In this document: positions 45,923-58,232 of the stretch, in pieces
Layout of the letters: every line of letters begins with the position of its first letter
How positions within the stretch are numbered: position 1 is the stretch's first letter
Origin: VXYK01 sp965214565
GTDB lineage: Bacteria > Actinomycetota > Acidimicrobiia > Acidimicrobiales > Aldehydirespiratoraceae
DNA: 64,000 bases
Assembly: GCA_965214565.1 (NCBI GenBank)
Contig: OZ243951.1
Location: forward strand, 1,798,001-1,862,000
Direction of reading: 5' to 3'
Position numbers and translations under genes: made by a program
Notes under the pieces: generated by a model
Told to the model about the DNA's origin: nothing
Databases searched by the model: none
What the model saw: the letters and a program-made list of their open reading frames with translations, nothing else

Positions 45923-47125
45923 TCAGATGGCGTTGCGATCCCTCAGGGCAGCGATCTCGGTGCCTGAAAGTCCAAGCAGGGTCGAGAACACTTCGTCGGT
46001 GTGTTCGCCGAGCAGCGGCGCTCCTGTGGGGACCGGAAGCCGGTCGCCGTCGAAACGAGGGTAGGGGGCCTGCTGGCGCACCGGTCCGATGATGGGGTCA
46101 TTGACGGTGCAGATGTCTCCTTGGGCGAGGACCTGGTCGTCGGCGACCACATCGGACACGTCGTAGACGACGCCGACGGGCACGCCGTGGTGCAGGCAGC
46201 GCTCCTCGATGGTGGTCGCGTCCAGCCCGGATGCCCACTCGGCGATGGTCTTATTGACGGCTACTCGGTTGTGCTGTCGCGCCCGTGGCGTGGAGAAGCG
46301 CTCGTCGGTCGCCAACTCGGGCCGGTCCATCGCCTCGCAGAGGGCATCGAACACTTCCTGGCGCACTGCCACGATGCATACGAACCGACCGTCCCGGCTT
46401 GCGAAGTTGTCGAGCGGCGCGGCCTGGTCGGTGTGATTACCCGTGCGTTGGCGCACGGTCCCCAACTGGTCGTAAGCGGCGATCGTCCACTCCATGATCC
46501 GCAGAACAGATCCGTAGAGGTAAGCGTCGACCACGCCACCGATTCCGGTGCCCCTGGCGTCGCGCTCATAGAGCAGGCTGGTCACGGCCTGGGCTGCGAA
46601 CGTCGCTGTCAGGTAGTCGGAGACGGGAAGGCCCGGCCGTGCTGGCGGCCTGTCGGTGTGCCCAGTGAGGTGCGTCAGCCCGGCGAAAGCGACGGCGTTG
46701 TGGTCGAAACCGTTGTAGAGGGATTTGGGTCCCTGCTGGCCGTACAGGCTGATTCGGGCTGTGACCAGCCTCGGGTCGAGCCGGGACGGGTCGATGTTCC
46801 AGCGCTCGAGGGTGCCGGGCCGGAAGTTCTCGCACACCACGTCGGACACCGAAGCGAGACGCCGGAAGAGTTCCTGGCCCTCGGGGTCTCGAAGGTTGAT
46901 GGTCACCGACTTACGGCCCCGGCCCTCCACCGACCAGTAGAGGGAGTAGTGTCTGTCGTCGTCATCGGTGGTGAATGGTCCGTTCACACGAGTCTTGTCG
47001 CCGCGGTCCGGGTCTTCGATCTTGATGACCTCCGCGCCCTGCTCTCCCAGGATCCCGGCACAGAACGGAGCGGCTATACGGGTGCCCGCATCAAGCACCC
47101 TGATCCCGGCCAGAGGCTGCCTCAT
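45923..47125 (-). CDS. CaiB/BaiF family CoA transferase (copy 2)
   Basis: A 400-residue paralogue of copy 1, with LAGIRVLDAGTRIAAPFCAG, ILGEQGAEVIKIEDPDRGDK and YWSVEGRGRKSVTINLRDPE at the same places. Both are on the minus strand, 76 nt apart, so they arose by tandem duplication. The intervening 76 nt hold the short direct repeat CTCATAGCGTTCTCC. The two may form a heteromeric enzyme, as some family III transferases do with paralogous subunits, or act on different acids. The amidohydrolase is divergent across a 366-nt gap. Confidence 0.88.
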   Translation of the reverse strand: MRQPLAGIRVLDAGTRIAAPFCAGILGEQGAEVIKIEDPDRGDKTRVNGPFTTDDDDRHYSLYWSVEGRGRKSVTINLRDPEGQELFRRLASVSDVVCENFRPGTLERWNIDPSRLDPRLVTARISLYGQQGPKSLYNGFDHNAVAFAGLTHLTGHTDRPPARPGLPVSDYLTATFAAQAVTSLLYERDARGTGIGGVVDAYLYGSVLRIMEWTIAAYDQLGTVRQRTGNHTDQAAPLDNFASRDGRFVCIVAVRQEVFDALCEAMDRPELATDERFSTPRARQHNRVAVNKTIAEWASGLDATTIEERCLHHGVPVGVVYDVSDVVADDQVLAQGDICTVNDPIIGPVRQQAPYPRFDGDRLPVPTGAPLLGEHTDEVFSTLLGLSGTEIAALRDRNAI

Positions 47126-47491
47126 TCAGTCACTCGGCGTCGATCTGGGGGAATGCGGCAACGCTCATGCGCGCACCCTAGATCACCCAATTCCCTCGGC
47201 CAAGCCGTCCTGGCTCGAAGCCGAGAACCTGAAGTGACGATCCACCCGACATGTAGACCAGCATCGCTCTGCTAACCGCCGGTTCGTTCCAAGCCGGGCC
47301 TTCGCGAATAGCAGCGTGGGGCAGGGAGTGGATCTACACAATGTCGATTTGACTATTTTGATCCGATCACCCATCTCGACAGTGAATTTCAGGTGTTTCA
47401 GAATGAATTGGCTGACCAGCTGACTGCACGGCGTTGGTCGTTGCGGGCCGTCAACTTTTGTCGGTTCGTGCGGCGTGCATAGAGTGGCTTC
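47126..47491. other. Intergenic divergent region
   Basis: This 366-nt gap separates the minus-strand CoA transferases from the plus-strand amidohydrolase and should hold promoters for both. I see no convincing gene, tRNA, inverted repeat or terminator. A more AT-rich stretch near 47335-47415 (TCGATTTGACTATTTTGATC) is the likeliest promoter zone. Confidence 0.4.
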
Positions 47492-48670
47492 ATGGCTGCA
47501 CTCGACTTCAAGGCGTTCGACGCCGACAACCACTACTATGAGGCGGAGGACGCCTTCATCCGCCACGTCGACCCCAAGATGCACAAGCGCTGCATGCAGT
47601 GGGCCGAGATCAACGGGCGCAAGCGCCTGCTCGTCGGAGGCAAGGTCAACCGGTTCATCCCCAACCCGACCTTCGACCCCGTGGCCCGACCAGGCTGCCT
47701 CGACGACTACTTCCGAGGCAAGGTGGCCAAAGACGACATCGTCGCCGCCTTCGGCGAACTTGTGCCCATTCCCGACGAGTACCGCGACCGCGACAAGCGA
47801 ATATCAGTGATGGACCGCCAGAACCTCGAGGCGTGCTTCCTGTTCCCGACCCTCGGGGTGGGGATGGAGTCCTCGCTCGACCACGACACCGAAGCCGTGC
47901 TGACAGCCTTCGCAGCGTTCAACAAGTGGATTCACGAAGACTGGGGATTCTCCTATCAGAACCGCATCTTCGCGGCGGGGTACATCACGCTCGCCGACGT
48001 CGACTGGGCCCTCGATCAACTCGACTGGATGATCGAACAGGACGTGCGTGTGGTCAACATGCGCCCCTCGTCGGTGCCCGACGGCAGGGGAGGGCGCCGT
48101 TCGCTCGGCGACCCGGCCCACGACCCGTTCTGGAAGAAGATGAACTCCCACGGCATCACCCTCGCCATGCACTCCGGCGACGCCGGCTACGAGTTCCTCA
48201 GCGACTACTGGGGGATGACCGCCGAGTTCGAGTCGTTCCGCCAGAACGCATTCAAGTCGCTGCTCACCTACTCGCCGATCAGCGACGCCCTCGCTTCGTT
48301 GATCGGGGAGGGCGTGTTGAGCGAGCACACCAACATCCGGGTCGCCACGATCGAGACCGGTTCGGAGTGGGTCCAACCGCTGTTCAAGAAGTTCGACAAG
48401 ACCTACCGGCAACAGAAGCATATGTTCGCCGAGGACCCGATCGAGGTGTTCTCCCGCCAGGTTTGGGTGTCGCCCTACTACGAGGACGACCTGTTGGACC
48501 TGCGCGGCAAGATCGGCGCCGACCACATGCTGTTCGGCTCGGACTGGCCCCACGCCGAGGGCCTGCCAGAGCCCACAGAATTCGTTCACGACCTCGAGGG
48601 CTTCGACTCCACCGAGATCCGCAAGATCATGCGCGACAACGGCCTGGCCCTCACCCGCCGAGCCGTCTGA
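47492..48670 (+). CDS. Amidohydrolase-2 family protein (ACMSD-like)
   Basis: A 392-residue metal-dependent TIM-barrel hydrolase/decarboxylase. The first metal site, usually D-x-H, is FDADNHYYEAEDAF near residue 8. A central His lies in ITLAMHSGDAGYEF, and the last metal Asp is in MLFGSDWPHAEGLPEP. These fit the amidohydrolase_2 group, which includes decarboxylases of aromatic acids as well as hydrolases. It is divergent from the CoA transferases; joint action on an aromatic or alicyclic acid is possible but unproven. Confidence 0.88.
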   Translation: MAALDFKAFDADNHYYEAEDAFIRHVDPKMHKRCMQWAEINGRKRLLVGGKVNRFIPNPTFDPVARPGCLDDYFRGKVAKDDIVAAFGELVPIPDEYRDRDKRISVMDRQNLEACFLFPTLGVGMESSLDHDTEAVLTAFAAFNKWIHEDWGFSYQNRIFAAGYITLADVDWALDQLDWMIEQDVRVVNMRPSSVPDGRGGRRSLGDPAHDPFWKKMNSHGITLAMHSGDAGYEFLSDYWGMTAEFESFRQNAFKSLLTYSPISDALASLIGEGVLSEHTNIRVATIETGSEWVQPLFKKFDKTYRQQKHMFAEDPIEVFSRQVWVSPYYEDDLLDLRGKIGADHMLFGSDWPHAEGLPEPTEFVHDLEGFDSTEIRKIMRDNGLALTRRAV

Positions 48671-48783
48671 GATCGACGGTCGGCCGGGAGTCTGTTTGAT
48701 GCCGACGGTCTGAGACGCACGGTCTGGCGTTTACCCCAGCCGGTCTGTCTGAGGTGGCCGGCCGGGGGAGGGGTCTGAGCCGT

Positions 48784-50016
48784 TCAGCGGCCGCCTCCGC
48801 GGATTCGCAACAGGCCGAAGGTGCGGATGGGAACGGTCTGCCTCCTGGTGCGGCCGCTTAAACCGACCGCGAACCCGAGCGTGCCCAGCACCAGGATCGC
48901 GACTGCGACCCAGAAGAAGGTCCATTCGGGGCCGTAATTCTCGAAGAGTCTGGGTGCCACCAACGCGCTCACCCCTGCTGCCAGCTGCCCCGTTGCCGCC
49001 GCGAGTCCCTGCCCGGTCGCCCGTTCCCCGTCCTTGGTGGACGTTGCCATCAGCGTCTGGGCCGACGGCATCCCCAGACCGTTGGCAGCGCCCTCGATCA
49101 TGGCCAGACTCATCAGCACCAACGGCACGGTGAGATGTCCGTAGAGCACGGTGAGCGGGATGACCGCAGCCAGTGCAACCATGGCGATCCGCATCGGTCC
49201 GTAGCGGTCCGCGAGCCGCCCTCCGATGGGTGCGGCGATCATGAACGGCAACCCGTACAGCACCAGGCTGACGCCGATGAACGTGGTCGACGCTCCCAGG
49301 TCCTGCAGGAAGATCGCCCAGATCGCCTCATACATTCCCGCCGGCATGATCAGTGCCGCGCTCAGTATCGCGGCAGCCAGTGCTTCTCGACGCCGACTGA
49401 TCCTCGCCATCGTGGCAAGCATGTCGGCCGCGGTTCGCAACGTCCCGAGCGGTGGCTCGCTCAGGACGACCTCGTCGACGTGGATCGTGGCGATCGGACC
49501 GATGAGCAGGGTCAAGGCCCCGGCAAGGCAATAGAACGGGGCATCGAGACCCCAAGCTGCGACAAGCCCGGCACCTATCCCCGGGCCGATGATGAAACCG
49601 GCGGTCTGGATACCGGCGAGACGACCGAGGTGCTGCCCGGCGCGGTCGGGATCCGCCGCAGTGAACACGGCTTGCGCCGCGGGCAGATAGGCGCCGAAGG
49701 CGAGCCCTGCGGCGATCCGAGCGAAGATGAACTGCCATGGCTCAGAGGCCAGAGCGAAGGTGAGTGCGGCGACCGCGCCCCCCAGTATCGACAGCGCCAT
49801 GACCCGACGAGCGTGGCCTCGATCAGCGAACGGGGCGATCAGAAGCTGCGAAGCGACCGCTGCGAAAAAGGACACTCCGGCGATCCAGCCGATTGCGCCT
49901 CCACTCAGACCGTGTGCGTCGCGCAGCTCATGCAGCAGCGCGAACACCATCCCGATCGAGGCAGCGAGCGTGAACAGGCCCACCGGGATCATCATGCTCA
50001 CGCGTGTGTTTGTCAC
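48784..50016 (-). CDS. Major facilitator superfamily transporter (drug/H+ antiporter-like)
   Basis: A 410-residue, 12-helix MFS protein. The loop between helices 2 and 3 reads PFADRGHARRVMALSILGG, a variant of motif A, repeated in the second half as GGRLADRYGPMRIAMVALA. AQAVFTAADPDRAGQHLGRL and AGFIIGPGIGAGLVA correspond to the motif C zone of exporters. It ends in a basic tail. Substrate unknown. It borders the accessory region beginning at 50.1 kb. Confidence 0.87.
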   Translation of the reverse strand: MTNTRVSMMIPVGLFTLAASIGMVFALLHELRDAHGLSGGAIGWIAGVSFFAAVASQLLIAPFADRGHARRVMALSILGGAVAALTFALASEPWQFIFARIAAGLAFGAYLPAAQAVFTAADPDRAGQHLGRLAGIQTAGFIIGPGIGAGLVAAWGLDAPFYCLAGALTLLIGPIATIHVDEVVLSEPPLGTLRTAADMLATMARISRRREALAAAILSAALIMPAGMYEAIWAIFLQDLGASTTFIGVSLVLYGLPFMIAAPIGGRLADRYGPMRIAMVALAAVIPLTVLYGHLTVPLVLMSLAMIEGAANGLGMPSAQTLMATSTKDGERATGQGLAAATGQLAAGVSALVAPRLFENYGPEWTFFWVAVAILVLGTLGFAVGLSGRTRRQTVPIRTFGLLRIRGGGR

Positions 50017-50133
50017 AGTCCTCGACCTCAGCAGCGCGGCAGAATCGGCTCTACCCCGAGTAAGACCCCAAGCCCGCCAACACTACTCGCGACTTCACGG
50101 CAGGAGTCAGAATTAGCAGCTTTGGGTATCAAA

Positions 50134-50161
50134 AATGACTATAGCTATAAAAATATGACTA
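50134..50161. promoter_or_regulatory. Direct repeats and small palindrome upstream of the toxin-antitoxin operon
   Basis: ATGACTA occurs at 50135-50141 and again at 50154-50161 (one helical turn pair apart, about 20 nt), with the palindrome TATAGCTATA at 50140-50149 between them, in an AT-rich stretch just before the antitoxin start. This suits autoregulation by a Phd-type antitoxin. The assignment is positional. Confidence 0.4.
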
Positions 50162-50171
50162 CAGTTCGGTG

Positions 50172-50486
50172 ATGGACACTGAATCGGAAAAAGGTACACG
50201 CTCCCGGCCTGACGAACGGGTCTTGGCGGCGGGTGAATTCAAGACCCACTGTCTGCGCCTGATGGACGAGGTGCACGAGACCGGCACCGAGATCATCGTG
50301 ACGAAGCACCGCCGCCCGGTGGTGCGAATCAGCCCAGTACGAACGGAACGTCCCAATCTTGTTGGATCGTGCGTCGAGCAGCTTCGGATACTGGCAGACA
50401 TCGACAGCGACCCCGCCATACCAATAGAGGACTGGGACGTAATCGAACGCCCTGACGAACTGCTCAACCCAGAGCAATACCGGTGA
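50172..50486 (+). CDS. Phd/YefM-family antitoxin
   Basis: A 104-residue protein from the ATG at 50172 (a GTG directly precedes it). The N-terminal domain VLAAGEFKTHCLRLMDEVHE then TEIIVTKHRRPVVRISPV is the Phd/YefM DNA-binding fold. The acidic C-terminal tail (DIDSDPAIPIEDWDVIE) would wrap the toxin. Its stop overlaps the toxin start region (GTGA), the usual arrangement of type II pairs. Confidence 0.85.
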   Translation: MDTESEKGTRSRPDERVLAAGEFKTHCLRLMDEVHETGTEIIVTKHRRPVVRISPVRTERPNLVGSCVEQLRILADIDSDPAIPIEDWDVIERPDELLNPEQYR

Positions 50487-50488
50487 GC

Positions 50489-50902
50489 ATGCTTTTGGAC
50501 ACCAATGTCCTGATTCGGTTGGTAACCGACAGCCCACGCATCGGTGAGTCGTTCAAACAGGCTGTCGAGACCGGGCTGGACAACGGCGATGTCGCCGTCT
50601 CAGCCGTCACATTCATGGAGACGACCCGGCTGCATCACCACAGACGGATCGATCTCGGCTGCCACCCGGCAACCTGGCGTGTTGAACGCCTGATGTCCGG
50701 GCTGCTGGAGATACCCATCGACGGTGAACTTGCCGTCGAGTCGGTCCTCTTGATGAACTCAGGATTTCATCGCGACCCCGCGGATCAACTGATCGTCGCC
50801 ACAGCCATGCGGACCGGAATGAAACTGGCGACCTTCGACGCCGCAATCCAAGACTGGGTGTCACGGACACGCCTGATCGCGCTCCGAGACCCCACAAGGT
50901 GA
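50489..50902 (+). CDS. PIN-domain ribonuclease toxin (VapC-like)
   Basis: A 137-residue PIN toxin from the ATG at 50489 (a GTG at 50483 is also in frame). The acidic catalytic residues are in LLDTNVLIRL (first Asp), the Glu of VTFMETTRLH, and HRDPADQLIVATAM with KLATFDAAI near the end. VapC toxins cut specific tRNA or rRNA sites. It is coupled to the antitoxin upstream. A 'Phd with PIN' mix is common in such loci. Confidence 0.88.
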   Translation: MLLDTNVLIRLVTDSPRIGESFKQAVETGLDNGDVAVSAVTFMETTRLHHHRRIDLGCHPATWRVERLMSGLLEIPIDGELAVESVLLMNSGFHRDPADQLIVATAMRTGMKLATFDAAIQDWVSRTRLIALRDPTR

Positions 50903-51042
50903 CTCACGCCTATCCGGCCCCTTCGACGCGTGGCGCCCAGCTCAGTTGGTTCGGGTCAACGGTCTCGGCTCGGCTTGCCACAAAGGGGTAGTCGGCGGTG
51001 AAGCCGTCTTTGAGCAGATGTTCATGGCACGGCCACCCGGAA

Positions 51043-51540
51043 CTAAGGCGTGCTGGCGAGTTGGCCTTCAACGGCAGCGCCCACCGTGCTGCTCATGTTC
51101 AGTGCGGCGATCAGCGCAGTCAGCTTCAGGTTGATCTCGTCGATCTTCTCGTTCTGGGCCGCGAACTTGGCGTCGATCTTCTCGTCCTGCGCGGCGAATC
51201 GGCTGTCGACCTTGTCCTCGAGGCGGATGATCCTGTCATCGAGGCGGATGATCCTGTTGCTTTGATCGGTGAACACGAAGATCAACAACCCTGCGAACGC
51301 CATGGCCAACAGTCCCTGCATCCCGCGCTCGGTGAGCCGCGGAGCCACCAGCCGCCTTCCTGCCGCCACTGCTCCCGGTGGTGCCACACCGGGTTCAGCG
51401 GCCGTGTCTGGCACCGATTCGGCTGTGTTGGGGGCGACCGTGGCGGAACTGGCGGTTGGTTCGGACGGGTCTGCGGTCGGTGCCATCGGCTTGTCTGCTT
51501 TGCTGGCGGATGTGGCGGTGCTGGCGGATGTGACGGTCAC
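51043..51540 (-). CDS. Predicted membrane-anchored coiled-coil protein, unknown function
   Basis: A 165-residue protein from the GTG at 51540, preceded by AGAGGGG; a TTG at 51639 would add 33 residues. About 60 residues rich in Ala, Thr, Ser and Pro come first, then one membrane segment (GLLAMAFAGLLIFVF), and then a regular coiled coil of near repeats: RIIRLDDRIIRLEDK, DSRFAAQDEKIDAKFAAQNE, KIDEINLKLTALIAAL. The topology suggests an anchored stalk. I recognise no family. A real gene is likely because the heptad pattern and repeats are coherent in this frame. It lies between the toxin-antitoxin pair and DUF3800. Confidence 0.55.
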   Translation of the reverse strand: MTVTSASTATSASKADKPMAPTADPSEPTASSATVAPNTAESVPDTAAEPGVAPPGAVAAGRRLVAPRLTERGMQGLLAMAFAGLLIFVFTDQSNRIIRLDDRIIRLEDKVDSRFAAQDEKIDAKFAAQNEKIDEINLKLTALIAALNMSSTVGAAVEGQLASTP

Positions 51541-51859
51541 GGCCCCTCTTTTGTTCGGGTCGCAGTCGACGATGCTCGGTGGACTGGTTTGGATGCCGCA
51601 AGACCCGGCAGCGAGGCCAACCGCAAAGCTACATCGCAATCAATATCATTACAATCAATATCGCGAACAATGCTCACGTTCCGCTGTCCGCCGTCATTCG
51701 TCAGCAGCGTTGCCACCCGATCGCCCTTTCAGGACCGTGGTGACGGGGCCGGTCGTGGGCTGGCGACGAAGCTACCTCGGCTCAGGTCGTGCGGCCCCGG
51801 TTGCAACTAGGGAGTGGAGGCGCCCAGGCAGGAGATTGGACTTGGAGGATCGCCGGTTC

Positions 51860-52618
51860 CTACCGCCGACTGGCGCATGCGGGGCACTTGCACCTTTTGA
51901 AGTAGGAACTGTCGTGGATCAGCCCATGCATCCGGCCATTGTCGGCATGGAACTGCGACCAGAGTCGCTGCACGTAGCGCTCGTCGTTTCTTCCCTGTGG
52001 TTTTGAGTAGTACCTGTACAGGGCATACGCGACCAGGTCTGCCGCCTGCAGAGCCCTGGACGCGCGAGAATCAGCAAACATGGGAACGTCGGCGAGGTTT
52101 CTCAGAGGTCCTAGTGAGCTGCTGGCGACTCGCCACTGATTCGTACAGCTTTGTAGCGTTCCTTCGACGTTGCTGCGGTCATGGACGATAAGCCCGGTCT
52201 GCTGCTGGCCGCCGCGGCTCACATGGTGCACGAAGTCGTCAAATTTCTTGACTAGGAGTTCGTACGCTCGATGCCTCCGGTGACCAGAGTCTCGTTCCAT
52301 TACCGCGCCGATGAGTCGCCATGGCAGGTTGGGATTGACGGGCGTGAAACCGGAGAGGGCACCGTAGGCACCCTTGAGGATTCGATGCCGATCAGGCTCG
52401 TCCACGTTCTCCCACTGCTTGGTGCCATTCCTAAGCTCGTTGGCGTGCAGTTCGTAACTGGTGTGGTCTTTCCCTAGCGGATGAAGCTTCCGGAACAGGA
52501 ACGAGTCGAGGCACTGCTGGAGGTGCGATGCGTCCAGTTCGTGGATGATTATCCCTCCCACCACGAACACAGGACTTCCACCGTGTGCGCCAGACTCGTC
52601 AACGAAGCACAGATACAC
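51860..52618 (-). CDS. DUF3800 domain protein
   Basis: A 252-residue protein starting VYLCFVDESGAHGG, the canonical DUF3800 opening with Asp and Glu (a predicted RNase H-like or nuclease fold). Later landmarks are ERDSGHRRHRAYELLVKKF, GLIVHDRSNVE, and MFADSRASRALQAADLVAYA with another acidic site. The C-terminus (YFKRCKCPACASRR) carries a small Cys pair. I choose the GTG at 52618 with GGGAGGG just upstream; a GTG at 52630 is the alternative. DUF3800 genes are frequent in mobile and defence regions. The 240 nt between it and the next gene downstream (51541-51859) show no gene. Confidence 0.82.
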   Translation of the reverse strand: MYLCFVDESGAHGGSPVFVVGGIIIHELDASHLQQCLDSFLFRKLHPLGKDHTSYELHANELRNGTKQWENVDEPDRHRILKGAYGALSGFTPVNPNLPWRLIGAVMERDSGHRRHRAYELLVKKFDDFVHHVSRGGQQQTGLIVHDRSNVEGTLQSCTNQWRVASSSLGPLRNLADVPMFADSRASRALQAADLVAYALYRYYSKPQGRNDERYVQRLWSQFHADNGRMHGLIHDSSYFKRCKCPACASRR

Positions 52619-52636
52619 AAGCCCTCCCACGCGTTC

Positions 52637-52659
52637 GTGCCCCGCCGACGGCGGGGCAC
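52637..52659. other. Perfect GC hairpin just upstream of the DUF3800 gene
   Basis: GTGCCCCGCC-GAC-GGCGGGGCAC is a perfect 10-bp palindrome with a 3-nt loop. It sits about 20 nt before the DUF3800 start, where a transcript leader hairpin or a terminator for anything reading in from the IS side would lie. There is no T-run. Confidence 0.6.
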
Positions 52660-52763
52660 GTTCTGCGTTGTTGGCAGAGGAGCAAGCTCACGGAACCGAA
52701 TAATTGCGGTCCTCTCCGCCGAGAGCACCCTATACCAAAAGGTGGGTGCAAACCACCTTTCCC

Positions 52764-54178
52764 GGCTCTTCGCGTTTCAGGGTGGAGTGAGGGTGTTGAG
52801 TAGTGCCCAGTTGGGTTTGCCGGCGTAGAGGAGTGTTCGTATTCGGTAGTTGTTGAAGTTGGTGAATCCGAAGGCGACGCGTTTGACGCGTTTGATCAAA
52901 TTGTTGGTGGCTTCGGTGGCTGCGTTTGTGACCCTGGCGTGATGCCAGTTCGAGATCTGGACTCTCCAGCGGTGGAGGGTCCGGCCGAGCCGGTTGATCT
53001 CTTCGGGCAGCCACGGGTCTTGGAACTCATCAGCGAGCTGGGTCACGATCTCAGCACCGGTTTTGGGGTCGGCGATGTCATAGATGCCTCGCAAAGTTTC
53101 TTTGGCGTGCCAGGCGTTGCGGACTTCTCCGTGGGGGTCGCCTGCTTCGAGCAGTCCCCGCAGCCGGTTACGACCGTTGTCGGTGATCTTCTCAGATGCT
53201 GACACCAACAGTTTGCGTGCCTTGTACAACGGGTCGTCTTTACGGCCGCGGTGCCCCATGGTCTGGTTCTGGACCCGGCGCCGGACCTCGTCGAGCGCGT
53301 CGTTGCCGAGCCGCACGACGTGAAACGGGTCCGCGACCTGCTTCGCGTGTGGCAGCGCTGTGTCGAACGCGGCCCGGTACGGGCCTGACAGGTCAAGCGC
53401 CGCCCAGACGATGTTGTTGCGCCACTGCTGGGGCCGTTCAAGCAGCCATTTCGCGGGTGCTTGCACAGTTCTGCCTGGGACTATGTCCAACAGCTGTCCC
53501 CGTCCGACATCGACGATGCCGGTCCCCCAAGCCTTGGCCCGGAACTTCCCGCGGCGCCACATCAAATGCTCATCAAGCCCCAACGCCTCGGTGTCGCCGA
53601 TCCGTTCAACATCAGCAGCCAGCAGAGCCTCACCCCAACGCTGCACCGACCCGTTCACCGGATGCCAACTGCAACCCAGCTCCGATGCAACCTCTTTGAA
53701 CGAACGGCCACGACCAGCCTGACGCGTGACCCAACGACCCGCCCGGGTGGTCAACCGCTCACGCGGCGGCGCAACAGCGGGGTCCTGTTCGGTGACCGTC
53801 CCCGCCACGCATTCCGAACCCCCGCAGCGCCACCGGCGTTTATGCCACACCAACACAACAGCACGCCCGAACGCCGGAAGATCCACCAACTCCACGGTCC
53901 GTTCACCGTTGGACCACAACGGCCCGCCACAACCACCACAGTCCGGTCGAGGTGCCCGCCCGCGAACATGCACCCGCAACAGCTCACCAGGTTCGTCGTC
54001 GACGCCGACCACCTCCACATCGCCCAAACCCACCAACAACTCACACACGCGTGTAGGGTCAACTTCCACAGAGATCCTCCAGTTCCTCGGCTGCAGATAC
54101 AGCACCGATTCTGGAGGATCTCTCGCGTTCAGCCGCGGACCCCCACCACCCAGACTCCACCCTCAAACGCGAAGAGCC
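52764..54178. mobile_element. Complete ISL3-family insertion sequence with 8-bp target duplication
   Basis: Terminal inverted repeats are 24 bp with one mismatch: left 52764-52787 starts GGCTCTTCGCGTTT, right 54155-54178 ends AAACGCGAAGAGCC. The flanks are an exact 8-bp duplication, CCTTTCCC at 52756-52763 and 54179-54186, the length ISL3 elements make. The 1,415-bp element carries one intact transposase. Joining the flanks restores AAGGTGG-GTGCAAA-CCACCTT, so the target was next to a hairpin. The intact ends and exact duplication indicate a recent insertion. Confidence 0.95.
52777..54069 (-). CDS. ISL3-family transposase
   Basis: A 430-residue transposase from the GTG at 54069, which has GGAGG 6 nt upstream; the frame opens slightly earlier. 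The zinc-finger N-terminus reads RPDCGGCGGPLWSNGERT with WRCGGSEC. The DDE core includes LGLDEHLMWRR (first Asp/Glu region), AALDLSGPYRAAFDTALP, and VADPFHVVRLGNDALDEVRR (second Asp), ending ATEATNNLIKRVKRVAFGF. It fills nearly the whole element and looks functional. Confidence 0.95.
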   Translation of the reverse strand: MEVDPTRVCELLVGLGDVEVVGVDDEPGELLRVHVRGRAPRPDCGGCGGPLWSNGERTVELVDLPAFGRAVVLVWHKRRWRCGGSECVAGTVTEQDPAVAPPRERLTTRAGRWVTRQAGRGRSFKEVASELGCSWHPVNGSVQRWGEALLAADVERIGDTEALGLDEHLMWRRGKFRAKAWGTGIVDVGRGQLLDIVPGRTVQAPAKWLLERPQQWRNNIVWAALDLSGPYRAAFDTALPHAKQVADPFHVVRLGNDALDEVRRRVQNQTMGHRGRKDDPLYKARKLLVSASEKITDNGRNRLRGLLEAGDPHGEVRNAWHAKETLRGIYDIADPKTGAEIVTQLADEFQDPWLPEEINRLGRTLHRWRVQISNWHHARVTNAATEATNNLIKRVKRVAFGFTNFNNYRIRTLLYAGKPNWALLNTLTPP

Positions 54179-54712
54179 CCTTTCCCTGCAACCCGGTGTT
54201 TGGATCCATTGCGAGCTGAGGTACCCGTGATGGCATATCGCGGGTTGCCGTCAGGTTGATCGTCTGTTGCGGGTGGCTTTGGCAGTGGCGGCTTGGCGTT
54301 GCACGCCGGTGGTATTCAACCGGAAATGCGCCATTTGTTTGGGTGACGCCGAACTTTCTTGCGAGCTGATCGACGGATGCACAGCGGTGGGCCTCTCCGA
54401 GCAGAGCTGGACATGGGAAAGAGACCCCGATCGGCCGTTACAGGACGTTTCGTCAAGCCTTCAACGGCTAGGCGAAACCCTCGGACAACGGTCACCGAAA
54501 CGACCAAGAAGCGCCGGTGAGTCCGGAATGCGGCCCGTGCGGTGGTCGCCGCGCGGGCCGCTCAGCGGCAGAGGTCGTGTAAATCGGGGTGTTGGCTGTT
54601 TCTGCCTTGAAGTTGTCTGGATTCGAAGATCTCGAATTGCGGGAGGCCTCGGGCGAGCGATGTCCGAATCTTGGTTTCGCTGGTGTCCAGTAGCAGGCAC
54701 GGATCTGAGGCT
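54179..54712. other. Non-coding interval between ISL3 and methylase 2
   Basis: The 534 nt from the IS right flank to the methylase stop show no gene I can support. Open frames here lack recognisable motifs or a ribosome site. It may contain decayed sequence: the stretch 54440-54560 is GC-rich with short inverted pieces, but nothing definable. Confidence 0.4.
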
Positions 54713-58231
<3,519 letters not shown>

Positions 58232-58232
<1 letters not shown>

